The notes beneath the pieces were generated by a model. The model was not told where the DNA came from and did not search any database. It was given only the letters and a program-made list of their open reading frames with translations. The translations under genes and the position numbers were made by a program. A stretch of 64,000 nucleotides of DNA from Platycnemis pennipes. Its lineage: Eukaryota > Arthropoda > Insecta > Odonata > Platycnemididae. The DNA is taken from NCBI GenBank assembly GCA_933228895.1, contig OW121853.1, positions 127,678,133-127,742,132 of the forward strand, in the 5' to 3' direction. How positions within the stretch are numbered: position 1 is the first letter of the stretch; each line of letters begins with the position of its first letter. Below, piece after piece: positions 53,433-64,000 of the stretch.

Positions 53433-54195
53433 TCTACATCTACATCTACATACTACCCTGTAAGCCACCATAAAGGTGTGTGGCAGGGGGTGAACTCTCA
53501 CCAAACATGCATTACATAACATGTATAAAAAAGGATTAGTACTTGTATAGGTACTGTTCAAAATTGCGCTACTCAAAATAAAAATAGCAAAGCATACATG
53601 CAAAAACATGCTGTTAGTTGGGCTAGCTTTAAGTCCTTATACCAACATGCAGCTACCAATGTCATCCATTACTACACTCGTACTGGATATATTTACCGTT
53701 ATTCATATCCCTAATAGTACAAGGAAAAAAGGACATTTTGAATCTGTCAGTTCGGCAATCAATTTCTCTAATTTTATGATTATGGTCCAGTCTACCATAG
53801 AAAGTTGGGGTCCGCAAAATATTTTTAACATTATCACTGAAAATATGGTCTAGGAATTTATTTAAGAGATTAAGTCTAAATTTCAACCTGCGATCTGACA
53901 ATAATTCTCAATATGATTAATTTAATAGGCTGGTTACGATACTAAGGTTATCATACCTTCCCTTAACAGATCTTGCCGATTTTCGCTGCACACGTTCAAG
54001 TTCATTATTTAGACCGACTTCGTAGGGATCCCATACACTGGCAGCATATTCCAAATGAGGTCTAACAAGGGAAAAGTAGCTGATTTCTCGTACATGATCG
54101 TCACATTTACCCAGTACTCTTTTGACGAATCCCAGTTTACGGTTCGCTTTACTCATTATTTCACGTATGTGTTTACCCCAGGAAAGTTCATGTGT
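53433..54195 (-). mobile_element. CR1-like LINE, 5'-truncated, reference-quality copy
   Basis: The minus strand runs from MSKANRKLGFVKRVLGKCDD (54156) through SLVRPHLEYAASVWDPYEVG, ELERVQRKSARSVKGRYDNL and, in a second frame from 53901, SDRRLKFRLNLLNKFLDHIF, KNILRTPTFYGRLDHNHKIRE and DRFKMSFFPCTIRDMNNGKY to stop at 53662. The 3' UTR ends with GTTCACCCCCTGCCACACAC and three TGTAGA units. The copy is cut upstream of the RT catalytic motifs. A short indel near 53905 breaks the frame. Confidence 0.9.
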
Positions 54196-54199
54196 CAGT

Positions 54200-55800
54200 C
54201 TTATTCCAATATATTAAATGGATTCCACGTTTAAATCTACCTTTTCTAAACGCACCCTTTAAAAAAGTTACGCTATCTTCTATTTGGAAATAAGTGATTT
54301 CTCTTATACCATATCCATAGACCTCACTTGATAGCTAGTGTCTATTCTCTTCTGTTTTCTTTGGTAACACTCGTAGTTAGCGTGCCATTTCTCACGCTGC
54401 CTCGGTCACCGCCAAGGTAAGCGCCTCCGCTCCCGGCAGATGCTCCAAGCGCGCACCATTGGAAAGATGCTCCTCGTTAGGATGTGATATTGGGTTGCTG
54501 TATTCAGATTGCGATCTTCGTCTTCCGTGAAATTAGTCCTCTCTCTCTCTCTATCTCGTAAAAGCGTGAGTTTCCCGCGACCGGCAGCGGCTGATATTTC
54601 GCCTCCAGGATGTAGAGAAGCTTTTCCATCAAAACCCCTCCCGTTCCCCCCTCCTCCGGTCACGGCAATAACGACTTGCTGGGTAATCCATTAATACTCC
54701 CTCCCCTCACCATCTCCATTAGAAAGACTATTCATTTTTACCGTGCCGTAAAACATTCGTAATTTACGTGTCAAATTAATGTTGCCTCTTCCAATTAATT
54801 CGAAAGTACATCCCCGCCCTCGGAATCCTTATACATATGTAGGGAGAAAATTGGAAGGGAGACGAGAAGGCGTTGCGAGGAGAGCCTGTTGATATCTCTC
54901 AGGTGGAGGGAGTGGGAGGGGAAATAATTGTCTTAATCTACCCCTCTTGATCTCTTTACGAAAATAAGGAAGTTGATTGAATTTTGTAATCATGAAGAGA
55001 AAGGGGCCCGGAGGTAAGTGGTGGGCGCCCGAGTGCCTGTGGGCGCCACCAGGAGGCGCCGGGGAAGCCTGTTCAACCGTCTGCTGCTACGACGCCGCAG
55101 AATCTGGGGCTTGGCCGCAGCGAACCAGTTGACAGTTCCGTCAGCTCATAGAACTTCCGACTACGTCCTTTGAAACCAGTCAGGCAAAGACTTAGACATT
55201 CGAAAGGGTGGGGAAGTTAATACCTTGTCACGTTGGGTACCGAACGACTTTTAAATAAATTTTGAGGCTTGCTTAAGCCTATGCAACCTTGTTTCAAATG
55301 CTGATACTTAAATAAGTTCCCTGAGCTTTCTTCTAGGTAAATAAAGATACCGCACGTCTGTAGATTTGACTGCCACCGATAAAATTGATAGCCATTGGGT
55401 CTCAAAAAAGCACAAGCTTATCAGTTTAAAATCCATCATGACGAAAACAAAAAAGTACAGAAGTAAATAGCAAAAAAAGCAGTTTTTGTACCCATATGTG
55501 TTACTGAAAGTAACATTTCACTATTTCATGGAAGTGAAGCTAAAAGAGGAGAAAATGCCAAATAAGAATTTCATACTGTTTTCAACATTAGGGTTTTGAC
55601 ATAAGACAAATGGGTTTAAATGCTATTCGAAGAATGTGCAATTAGCAAGGATTTCGAATACTGTGCACTCTCCCTTAATTATGAAGCATGAACTAACAGT
55701 TTCATTGAATACCTCATACCTCCAAAGTGACTTTAAATGGAACACAATTTCAAAACTCAAAAAGGAGGGACTGAATTAAAATAAAAGATCAGTTTGTGGC
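54200..55800. other. No supported gene; GC-rich island 54390-55140
   Basis: A CT microsatellite (54538-54555) lies in the island. The 62-codon minus-strand frame at 55405-55217 has no recognised motif. Confidence 0.35.
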
Positions 55801-55826
55801 TCCGAAGAATGCATTTGATTTTCCGA

Positions 55827-55854
55827 TCGTGTAGCTCGAATCGTGTAGCTCGAA
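55827..55854. repeat. Exact 14-bp tandem duplication
   Basis: TCGTGTAGCTCGAA occurs twice without a gap. Confidence 0.8.
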
Positions 55855-55859
55855 TTACC

Positions 55860-58800
55860 GGGAGCAGCAAATTACGCCACTTGCTCATATAGTTCAAGAG
55901 ACATGAACCCGAAAGCTTCCTATTCAAAGCATTTATGCCGTGCACGTTGCTACTAACTTCCACGCACCATGTTGGAGAATTCGTGAGAATTTTGAATCGA
56001 TCGAGCGGATAGGTGCACGCATAATCACGTTCTGTTATTTTTATTTGCATGCATTCCGGAAACATACTTCATATTCACTATTTTCAACGCTTATAAAATT
56101 TTGTTGTCGTCCTAGGCGCTATTCATACTCCCAATAACATACTGGCTGTTATTGTTTTTCATTCCTTTTGCCTCACCCAAGGCTTCGTTCTACATAAGGG
56201 TCGTACAAATGGAACATCTATGGCAGCGAGGAGCCTTTCACAGCGTTTATCCTGCATTTATAGTGGATCATTTCCTTTCTTTTGAGTAATTCATCTGTAA
56301 TATTCAGTTGTAGCTTGTCAGTGGCGGATGAAAGTGGTGCGTATATGATTTTGTGACCTCAGTCCTTCTACTCTGTTGGCAGCGTTATCCTATCGGCAGT
56401 AAGCAGTTATATTCAGTTATAATTGGCCTACTCTTTTACAAGGTGAGCAATCTAATGTTGTCCTTCCTCCATCATTAGTATCTACGTGACCACTGACTTA
56501 TATTATTTGTAGTAAATGCTCGTTCAGTGATTTAAAATATTGATATTGGAATGCCCTTGTGGGTTCATTTTTTCCTGAGTGCAATTCCGAAATATGTTCG
56601 TAGTAAGTGGTAGCTAACAACGGAATTTAGTTATAATTTACTTTATCTATCTTTTGGGCGTAATTTCTCCAGTAATTATAATTTGTAATAGCTTGCCATG
56701 ATGTCTCGCGTCTACAAATCTGAGGAAAAGCAATACAGGCTCGGAAAAAGTCAGTGACTGGCAAGAAAGAATATTTTTCGGACTTTTTATGGAGAAGAAT
56801 AAATTTAGGACTGCATATTGACGCTAGAAAATCTATCAGTTGAAGCGTTTTTTTATTGCCGAGTGTAAAAAGGTAGAAGTTGAGTTACCGATGCAATCAG
56901 AGGCTAATGATTTAAAGTAAAAATGTTTAAGGAGAGAAATCGTTTTCCTAAAATTGTGCTTAAATATTTCTATAATACTTCAACATTTTTTTTATATATT
57001 TCTGGATTTATTTTCACCTTGTGTAATAATTTAACGTAATAATTATTAAGCTTTTATATTTTATTGGGTTATTTTATTTGTGTCACTAGAGACAACAGGA
57101 TGACTTGACAAATAGTTTCACACTTCCTCTGATAGAAGTACGTAGTAGGAAGTAAATGCATCAAACTCGTAGAAATTCTTCCATTTCTCGTTTTGCAACT
57201 TCTTTTATTTTAAGGGATATTGTGGCAATAAATTGCTCAAAGGAAATAATAATCCCCACACCGACTACAGCAACGAGAGTTGTATCAAAGTGAAGAATGT
57301 TCAATTGAGAAGGATTTGTCACCTATTATTTCCATGGAGTTTATAAGAGTCAATGTACAATTCTGCGTAGCCCAGCTCTAAATCATGAACATGACTTATA
57401 TCTTAAATCCTAGCTATGACCGAATATTACAAATTGAAATTGCGACTTAACTGGAAAGGAAAATATGCAAGAACATCTGCAAAGTAAATCTTTTAGCTCT
57501 CCAGAATGACACCGGGCCACTAGTCTTGGTGTGAGTTTCCACAGCTCAAGTAACATAGGAGACTAAAGAAGTTGCAAATTCAATTGCAAGTTCGCGTTTG
57601 ATGGCAGTTCGGTACGTTGTCAATACAAACAAATATGGCAACGAAGGGACTCATCTGATTAATTATGAGTCATGAGTCCCATAGTTTAACTTCTTTTTCG
57701 AATGATACTAAAGTTAACCGATTCTGGACGATTAATGTAAAACGGCTTATTTAAATTTTTTCGTTAATTATACCGTAAAATTAGAGTCAAGGAGCAAATT
57801 TTCGAAAGTGATCCAATTTTAAATAAACTAATCCATGGTGGGCCGGATTAGATTATTTAAGCCCTAATTGGTTTACGTTCAACTTATAATGAAGGTAAAA
57901 AAACAAACTTGGAAGAACCAATGCATAATAGTTAGTTCAATTTTCTCCATTAACCGTTTCAGCAATGAACTGAGTGCGAATCAGGTTATTTCTAGGTCTG
58001 ACAAAATGAAATCTATGCAAGTTGGTGTTTTCATTTTTTTTATCCCTGGATAATATCCCATATATGATCCTTATTTCCATATTCCCCCCCGAAGGCACCT
58101 TAATCTGACAAAAAGCACAGAGAAACAAATCGAAGTATGGGAGAAGAGTAATATTATATTTTATAAAGAGATTAGATTTTTTTTCTTTTCACAAACATGA
58201 ACAACCAAACATGGGGGAGATAAGGCAATTATAATTCTTAAAATGTAAAGAATAATTGCCTATACGGCATTGTTGACCCGAAATAATACTTTTTTAGTGT
58301 TTCTTTATTAAAAATTAATTGATGAAATTTTCAAAGCCTTATCTGCAATGAAATATTTGCAACAAATATTAATTTATTGTTGTCACAAATTTCCTCCCTT
58401 GAGCCCATGATTGTAAAATTTGCCTTCAATATCATAACCATGTAGCTAAAATTGAGAAAAAACAGTTGATGGCCCAGAGTCGTTTCTTGCTCACTTTAAA
58501 GTGTGGCAAAACGTATTTTTCTTATGTAATTGATTATTTTCATATACTTATTTTTGCATTTTTACTAAAAACGGTAGAAAACATCAATTTTACATGTATT
58601 CCCATGAGTGTTTTATTTATGAACCAATTTCAATGCGAGGTCTCATTTAGCCTGCACTTTTATTTCCTACATTTCTTGCAAATGTAATTTTTGTGTACTT
58701 CCATTGGTTTTTGCTTTCTTATGAAACTACACCAATTTTCGACTTGTAAGTTTAAAAAAAATATATTACCAATTAGAAAATTGAGTAATTATAATAATGA

Positions 58801-59960
58801 GATGTCGCTGATACCATAATTCCCTAGATTTTTCCGCAATAAAATCGTTCTTTACGTCGTATGCACGGCATAAGTGATTTTCCTGGCGTACCGTGGACTT
58901 TGACGTGAATACCCTGCAGCTGTTTGGAAGCTACTCTTCCTAATGCACCCATGAATTCCCTTCCGATTAATAATTTTCATATTTCCGTTTAGACGTCAAA
59001 CTCGTTATTCGGAGCGAGGGAGAAGAGACATTAAGTTAATATTATAGTGCTTGCAACATTGCTTACAATTTTTATTCTTTCTTTCGATTGCTATTCAGTT
59101 GCAGCCATATTATCCCAATAATTTCCTTGCTTCATAATGATAAAAGTGGTGGGTTTGGATCCAATTTAAATTGGATTTTTGAGTTTGACGTGATATTAAA
59201 CAATATAAAATGGCTGATCAATGTGTTTAAATTCATGGCAACATATTGGAGCTGATTGATTTTCTTATTTATTCTATAACCTTGTTACTGAAGAATACTG
59301 AAACTCACTTCCTCACACGGTGCTAATCAGATACAATTTATGTAATTCAGTGCTGCATATTTCGGGGCATGATACTATAACAAGTTTTCTTCGACAACTT
59401 CCATTACTTTTCTAAAGTTGTGCATTATTCTACATATGAATTTATAAATGCATTCTAATTTTTTTCATTAGAATGAAAGTTCTCAGCTTTTATAACTTTT
59501 TTCTCCATGTACCGTGATGACGTTACATTAATTGTACTGTAGTCAAACTCCTTTCCTAGAGTATTAACTTCATTGTATATCCCTCCCTATTAAAGCGCAG
59601 CAGTAATGAAATGAGGGTTTAAGGTACACCAACTTCCAAATTTAAATATAGTGCTCTCCAAAGTAGCTTAGTTCTAAGCCTACTTTTGTAAATCCTAAAC
59701 ACAACTCTCAGTGATTCAAACCCTCACTCTCGGTTTGTCAGAATCGTGGATTGCCAACTTGGCTCCTGCATTGCAATGGCTAAATAATGTCCCAATGGCT
59801 TCCAATGGCTAAATAATGCCCCACTCAATGGTTTCCGCATCTCTGAGTGTTGCCCTTTTTCAATTGAATGATGGTTTATGATATCTCAATTCGCAATGAC
59901 CACTGTTCCAACTTAACGTTTAATAAAAGCTCAGCATACTGGTAATGACATTCTAACCAA
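55860..59960. other. No recognised gene or large repeat
   Basis: AT-rich, with short frames only. A local partial duplication (CAATGGCTAAATAATG, 59775 and 59803) is visible. Confidence 0.4.
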
Positions 59961-59964
59961 GAAT

Positions 59965-60520
59965 CCAAAAAATTCTACGCTTTTCAAGTAATCGTCAGTT
60001 ATCTGCTCTCAGGCAGAAGTAACTTTCGTAGTATATTAACCCTTTAACGCCGATGACATTTTTTTTTGTCCGTTTTTCTTGATTTTTACATATAACTATT
60101 TAAAATACATGAATATAAATATCACAGAGTTTTAGCTTAATAGGATTCAAAATGGCTGAGTTATGAGGTGTGACCATATGGTCACGCTAGGCGATTGTGA
60201 GGTCAATTTATTTCCAAACGAAAAAGTTTTATTTTATTATATTGAGGTTTATTCATCGTACACAAAACACCGGGAAACAATATAATTTTCAATCATTTGT
60301 GATTTATTATTAATTATAAACTTGTTTTTAAACAAATTCTCAAATATTTTCATTTTTAATTCAATTCGATCATTTCGAAATGCAAGAAAATACCCAATAA
60401 AACTCGGTGCGCATTATGAAGTCACTGAATATGGAAAAAACTACTCCAAAAAATGCTACGCTTTTGAAGTAATCGTCAGTTATCTGCTCTCAGGCAGAAG
60501 TAACTTTTGTAGGATATTAA
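59965..60520. repeat. 75-bp direct repeats 481 bp apart, both ending in TTAA
   Basis: 59965-60039 and 60446-60520 agree at about 71 of 75 positions, sharing AAGTAATCGTCAGTTATCTG and CTCTCAGGCAGAAGTAACTT. After the first TTAA comes CCCTTTAACGCCGATGAC, which resembles piggyBac-type ends, but no inverted partner is found at the other end. The intervening 406 bp contain the 16-bp palindrome GTGACCATATGGTCAC (60170-60185). Confidence 0.8.
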
Positions 60521-60524
60521 GGTT

Positions 60525-60940
60525 TAATGGATGGGAATATGTTTATGAGTTCCCATAAGGTTTGCTATAATTTCTTCCTGGCTTTCCAAATACAGCACCA
60601 CGGTCCCATTCCGTCCCAGAGAATCCCTGCCAAAGTTTCCGGATGGGAATCCAATGGCATGATTGGCTTGCATCTTACCGACTTTCATGTGTTCCATACG
60701 GGAAGACTCAGAGGGCATGGAATGGCTTCACGCGATCAATGGCGCCTCCTTGGCGCCCCCTCCAGACCTCCTTATTTCGCGAACTACGCCACACGACATC
60801 CCCCCATTTACCCCATCAAATAAAAATCCACAGGCATCTAACCCTGGCAGGGAACTTGGTGGTATTGTAGCCAAACGAACTAAACACCAAATAATATTCA
60901 ATGCATGCACTCGTTTTTTTTCCAATTTCTCTCAGGTGAT
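60525..60940. other. No supported gene
   Basis: Several overlapping frames of 64-100 codons on both strands, none with a motif. Confidence 0.35.
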
Positions 60941-60942
60941 CT

Positions 60943-61560
60943 CATCTTCATCTACATCTACGTAATACCCTGCAAGCCAAAGAGAGGGTGTTTGGCAGGG
61001 GTTGAACATTTCCAAATATGCACTATTGACATTCAATTAGGTTACTGAATGAGAACATATTAGAGAATAGGGTCATATGCAGCTAGATGGTTAGTATCTG
61101 TATACTAATAAAGGGATAATTGGTTGTTATTACATACATAATGCACCACAGGCTACTCTGACAATATTTCACTAACCTATCCCTTTGCTATGCTGTCTAT
61201 TGTGTTTACTTAGTGTGCGCGGTAAAAATGACATTTTGAATCAATCGGTACGACAATCTATCTTTCTAATCTTATTTATCTGGTTGAACCTAGGATAATT
61301 CACAGGGGATCGTAAATGAATCTAACATCTTCAGAAAAGCTATCCGTTTTAAGTTTCTGCGATATATTGAACATGTACTTAAGCGTACGATCTGTTAATG
61401 ATTACCAGCGCAATTGTTGTATCAATTCTAATACATTATAGACATATCATAACACATTTTAACAACTCTGGCTGCTGTACACTGCACTCTCTCTAACTCT
61501 CTGATGGAACCTAATTCATTCTGACGCATACGCTGGCTACTTAGTTTGTGGCCAGGGCTT
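60943..61560 (-). mobile_element. CR1-like LINE, minus strand, subfamily 2
   Basis: Starts CATCTTCATCTACATCTACG, then CCTGCAAGCCAAAGAGAGGG and the subfamily 2 UTR. The antisense protein tail follows at 61180-61550 (equivalents of FKMSF, FRRC-R-SLII, and the S-ELERVQ and VRPHLEYVASVC regions). Frames are broken. Confidence 0.8.
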
Positions 61561-61564
61561 TTAA

Positions 61565-62215
61565 GATCACCGGATGGAAGAACTGGGGATTTTACACAAT
61601 ACGGCACTTGTCACTCGTGACGAGACTGGTTCTTGAGTGACCGTCAGAAGGTTTCCCTCTCCCGAGCCCCTGTTTATGGTAATTGCGAACCATATACCCT
61701 CTCTCTCAGGCATTCCAACCCTGGCGACACTATGTCGTGCGTCCGAAAACGACTAGACCGCGGCTCGGTTGGCCGTCCTGACGGTCGCGTGACCGAGGCC
61801 GTCGGGATGGGAAGTGTGGCAACGCTGGGAGTCGCGTGACTTGGCGTATCGGGTCGTTAGGCCTACCGCCGGGGTCACAGGTGGGCCATTCGCGGCTCTG
61901 CAGGGCAGTGTTTATGCCTCTGGGGGCAGGCCCAGCATTTGCGCCCTCGTGCGAGGGAGGGGAGACGAGTAAGGGTCAAATATCATGGCGGGCGATGAAA
62001 CAAGTCCCGGCCAAGGTGGGCGGCGCCGTCGGGGCGGATACCAGTCAATAGGAACGGACGGGGAGGAATTGTCGAGCATTAAGATTCCTTGTGTCTTGCG
62101 GCGGTGATCCAGTGGTCGCACCTGCGACAGTGGTCGAGTTCTCCACGTGCCTATTAAGAAGTAGAGGAAAGGGCGAGAAGGAGCTGTCTTCTCAATACAG
62201 TAGTTTCCTATTCTA
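61565..62215. other. GC-rich island, no gene recognised
   Basis: Overlapping frames (61633-61839, 61836-62051) have no motif. The island could be the GC-rich 5' region of another element. Confidence 0.4.
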
Positions 62216-62218
62216 TAT

Positions 62219-62745
62219 TTATCTACATGTACATAATACCCTGCAAGCCACCATAAAGGTGTGTGGCCGGGGGTGAACTCTCACCAAACATGCACTACAT
62301 ATCATGCATAAAAAAGGATCAGTACTTGAATAGGTACTGTTCAAAACTACGCTATTTAAAAAAAGATAAAAATAGCAAAACATACATTCAAAAACATGCC
62401 GTTGGTTGGGTTAGCTATAAGTCCTTATACCAACATGCAGCTACCAATGTTATCCATTGCTACGCTCGTACTGGATACATTTACCGTTATTCATATCCCT
62501 TATAGTACGAGGAAAAAAGAACATTTTGAATCTGTCAGTTTGGCAATCAATTACTCTAATTTTATGATTATGGCCCAGTCTACCATAGTAAGTTGGGGTC
62601 CGCAAAATATTTTAACATGATCACTGAAAATATGGTCTTGGAATTTGTTTAAGAGATTAAGTCTTAATTTCAACCTGCGATCTGACAATGATTCCCAATT
62701 TAATTAATTTAATAGACTGGTTACGTTAATAAGGTTATCATTTAT
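62219..62745 (-). mobile_element. CR1-like LINE 3' portion, minus strand, subfamily 1
   Basis: ATCTACATGTACATAATACC, CCACCATAAAGGTGTGTGGC and the UTR match the 53433 copy closely. The protein tail (antisense of FKMF/SLYY and DDHIF-NMLKYF regions) runs to 62745, where an 800-bp repeat begins. Confidence 0.85.
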
Positions 62746-62748
62746 AGT

Positions 62749-63555
62749 CTTGACCAAAAGTTTATAACCTCTGGAGTAAATATTTTTTAAGCCATTCGAT
62801 TTCAAAATGACGTTAAGTATTTATCCTCATTCATTAAGAATTGAAAAAATATCAACGGCGCGAAATCGCGACGGCAAACTATTGCATTCCGGTAAAATAT
62901 ACGAGTGACGCGACACTCTTTCCTCTACTTGCCACTAGGTGGTGCTGCGGACGCTTCCAAGCTGACGCTGCACCTCGTCACAGGTTATTTACTAGTATCT
63001 GCATTATATTTCTTCAGCTTTTTCTGTTATGATTTACTTCCATTTATTTAAAATTATTTATTCAGATGATTCATGTATAGACAGCTGTTATTCATTTTAC
63101 GAAGCGCACAGTGAAGTTAGCCCATATTTGCACGAACTTCACGCCATGCTTCGCAGTAGCAGAGGTCTTCACGAGCAGAATTCCCTGGAGCCTATAATGG
63201 AACGACTATAAGCACCAAGTTAAACGGGTGAGACTTTTCGAACGTTGATAGTGTTCATAGGCTATCATTTAAACTTTTTCACAAGAGATTAGGGGCTCTG
63301 AAATGCAATGATTAGCTCGGAGACGAATATTTCAAATTCATTGCAACATAAACTATGTACCGGTTACGTCAGCAACAGGGCAGCGTATCCCGCCCTTTCT
63401 GAGATTTATTAAAAGAGTTAAAAGTTGACATTTAATTCCTCAGTAAATTTTAAACTTTTTTCAAAACAATTTTTTTGTATATTGGATACATTTGTGTCGG
63501 GGCAATAACCGCAATCTTTGAATTCTGTTTCCTTTAATGATGAAAACTGCCCTAT
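62749..63555. repeat. Unrecognised dispersed repeat, copy 2
   Basis: Same order and orientation as 28348-29150, ending with GTTTCCTTTAATGATGAAAA. It abuts a CR1-like copy directly at its left end, which suggests that one inserted into, or broke next to, the other. Confidence 0.85.
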
Positions 63556-63559
63556 TTAC

Positions 63560-64000
63560 CTCAACTCCTTCCTTATCTGTAGTTCCACAAATTAAGATGA
63601 TACCCTTAATTCTCCGAGCACAGAAATACAATTTAATGTTGATACACGCATTAAATGGGGTCGTTTACCATGATTTTTTTATTGCCGAATCTGATAGAGT
63701 TTGTAAAATAAAAAGACCCATGTATTTTTCCGTTTTTTGATCCGTCAATTATTTCTCATGTTATAAGCGGCGAAAAACTGATATTTTTAACTCTTTCGGT
63801 AAAGTAGGCGTGGTGCAACCTCTGACGTATATCGACTTCGTCCAATCACAACTGAGCCCGCAAAGCTACTTCACCTCATCGCAGTGGGGGGGGGGGGGGG
63901 GGGGGGGAGACACAGCTCTCTCTGCCAATAGGAGAAGTTGCGACAGTACCTGTGCTAGCTGACCTTCCGAGAACCACCCTCCACTCCCTCCCCATCCTCG
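63560..64000. other. No gene; 22-G homopolymer at 63886-63907
   Basis: AT-rich up to 63800, then GC-rich around the G run. No motif is recognised. Confidence 0.5.

Noticed and set aside
60036..60520. A complete piggyBac MITE
   Set aside because: The right end lacks the inverse of CCCTTTAACG, so only the left end fits.
63886..63907. G-run as a functional G-quadruplex
   Set aside because: A pure homopolymer; possible as polymorphic repeat or sequencing artefact, no supporting context.

Overview
This window looks like repeat-rich nuclear DNA of an arthropod, most likely an insect with a large genome. The evidence is the mix of mobile elements: CR1-like, RTE-like and I-clade non-LTR retrotransposons, Penelope-like elements (PLEs) with hammerhead-type motifs, a Helitron end, a PIF/Harbinger derivative, tRNA-derived SINEs and MITE-like foldbacks. 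The background is AT-rich with short GC-rich islands, and there are no operons or long intact reading frames. The species cannot be named from the sequence. No complete host gene was found. Three short segments (near 7.94, 8.94 and 27.12 kb) have splice-site and coding features of single exons and are offered as candidates only.

Layout. 1-0.9 kb: minus-strand PLE end with a decayed GIY-YIG endonuclease and a hammerhead-like motif. 3.1-3.6 kb: Helitron helicase end plus 3' terminus. 3.8-4.2 kb: second PLE endonuclease relic. 4.8-6.05 kb: foldback element, RTE scrap, tRNA-like SINE piece, then a tRNA-like fold flanked by inverted and direct repeats. 7.9-9.1 kb: candidate exons. 9.5 kb: perfect hairpin. 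10.7-11.1 kb: SINE broken by an RTE end. 11.5-13.1 kb: cluster of CR1-like copies, one interrupted by a 206-bp hammerhead-bearing insertion with a 10-bp target-site duplication. 14-21 kb: more CR1-like and RTE-like copies, a 262-bp MITE and a full SINE. 21.4-22.9 kb: I-clade RNase H end, then a Harbinger-like deletion derivative. 28.3 and 62.7 kb: two copies of an unrecognised repeat of about 800 bp. 33-44 kb: RTE-like remnants, the best one (43.9-44.8 kb) keeping reverse transcriptase motifs. 52.3-53.0 kb: third PLE relic. 53.4-54.2 and 60.9-62.7 kb: the best CR1-like copies.

The dominant component is one CR1-like family, about 20 copies, mostly 5'-truncated, on both strands. All share a 3' end with a conserved CACCCCCTGCCACAC block and a short TGTAGA-type tail. 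The most interesting system is the set of PLE relics together with a separate compact hammerhead insertion. Its ribozyme core (CUGAUGA, stem II, GAAA, palindromic ACCGGU) sits inside a long inverted repeat.
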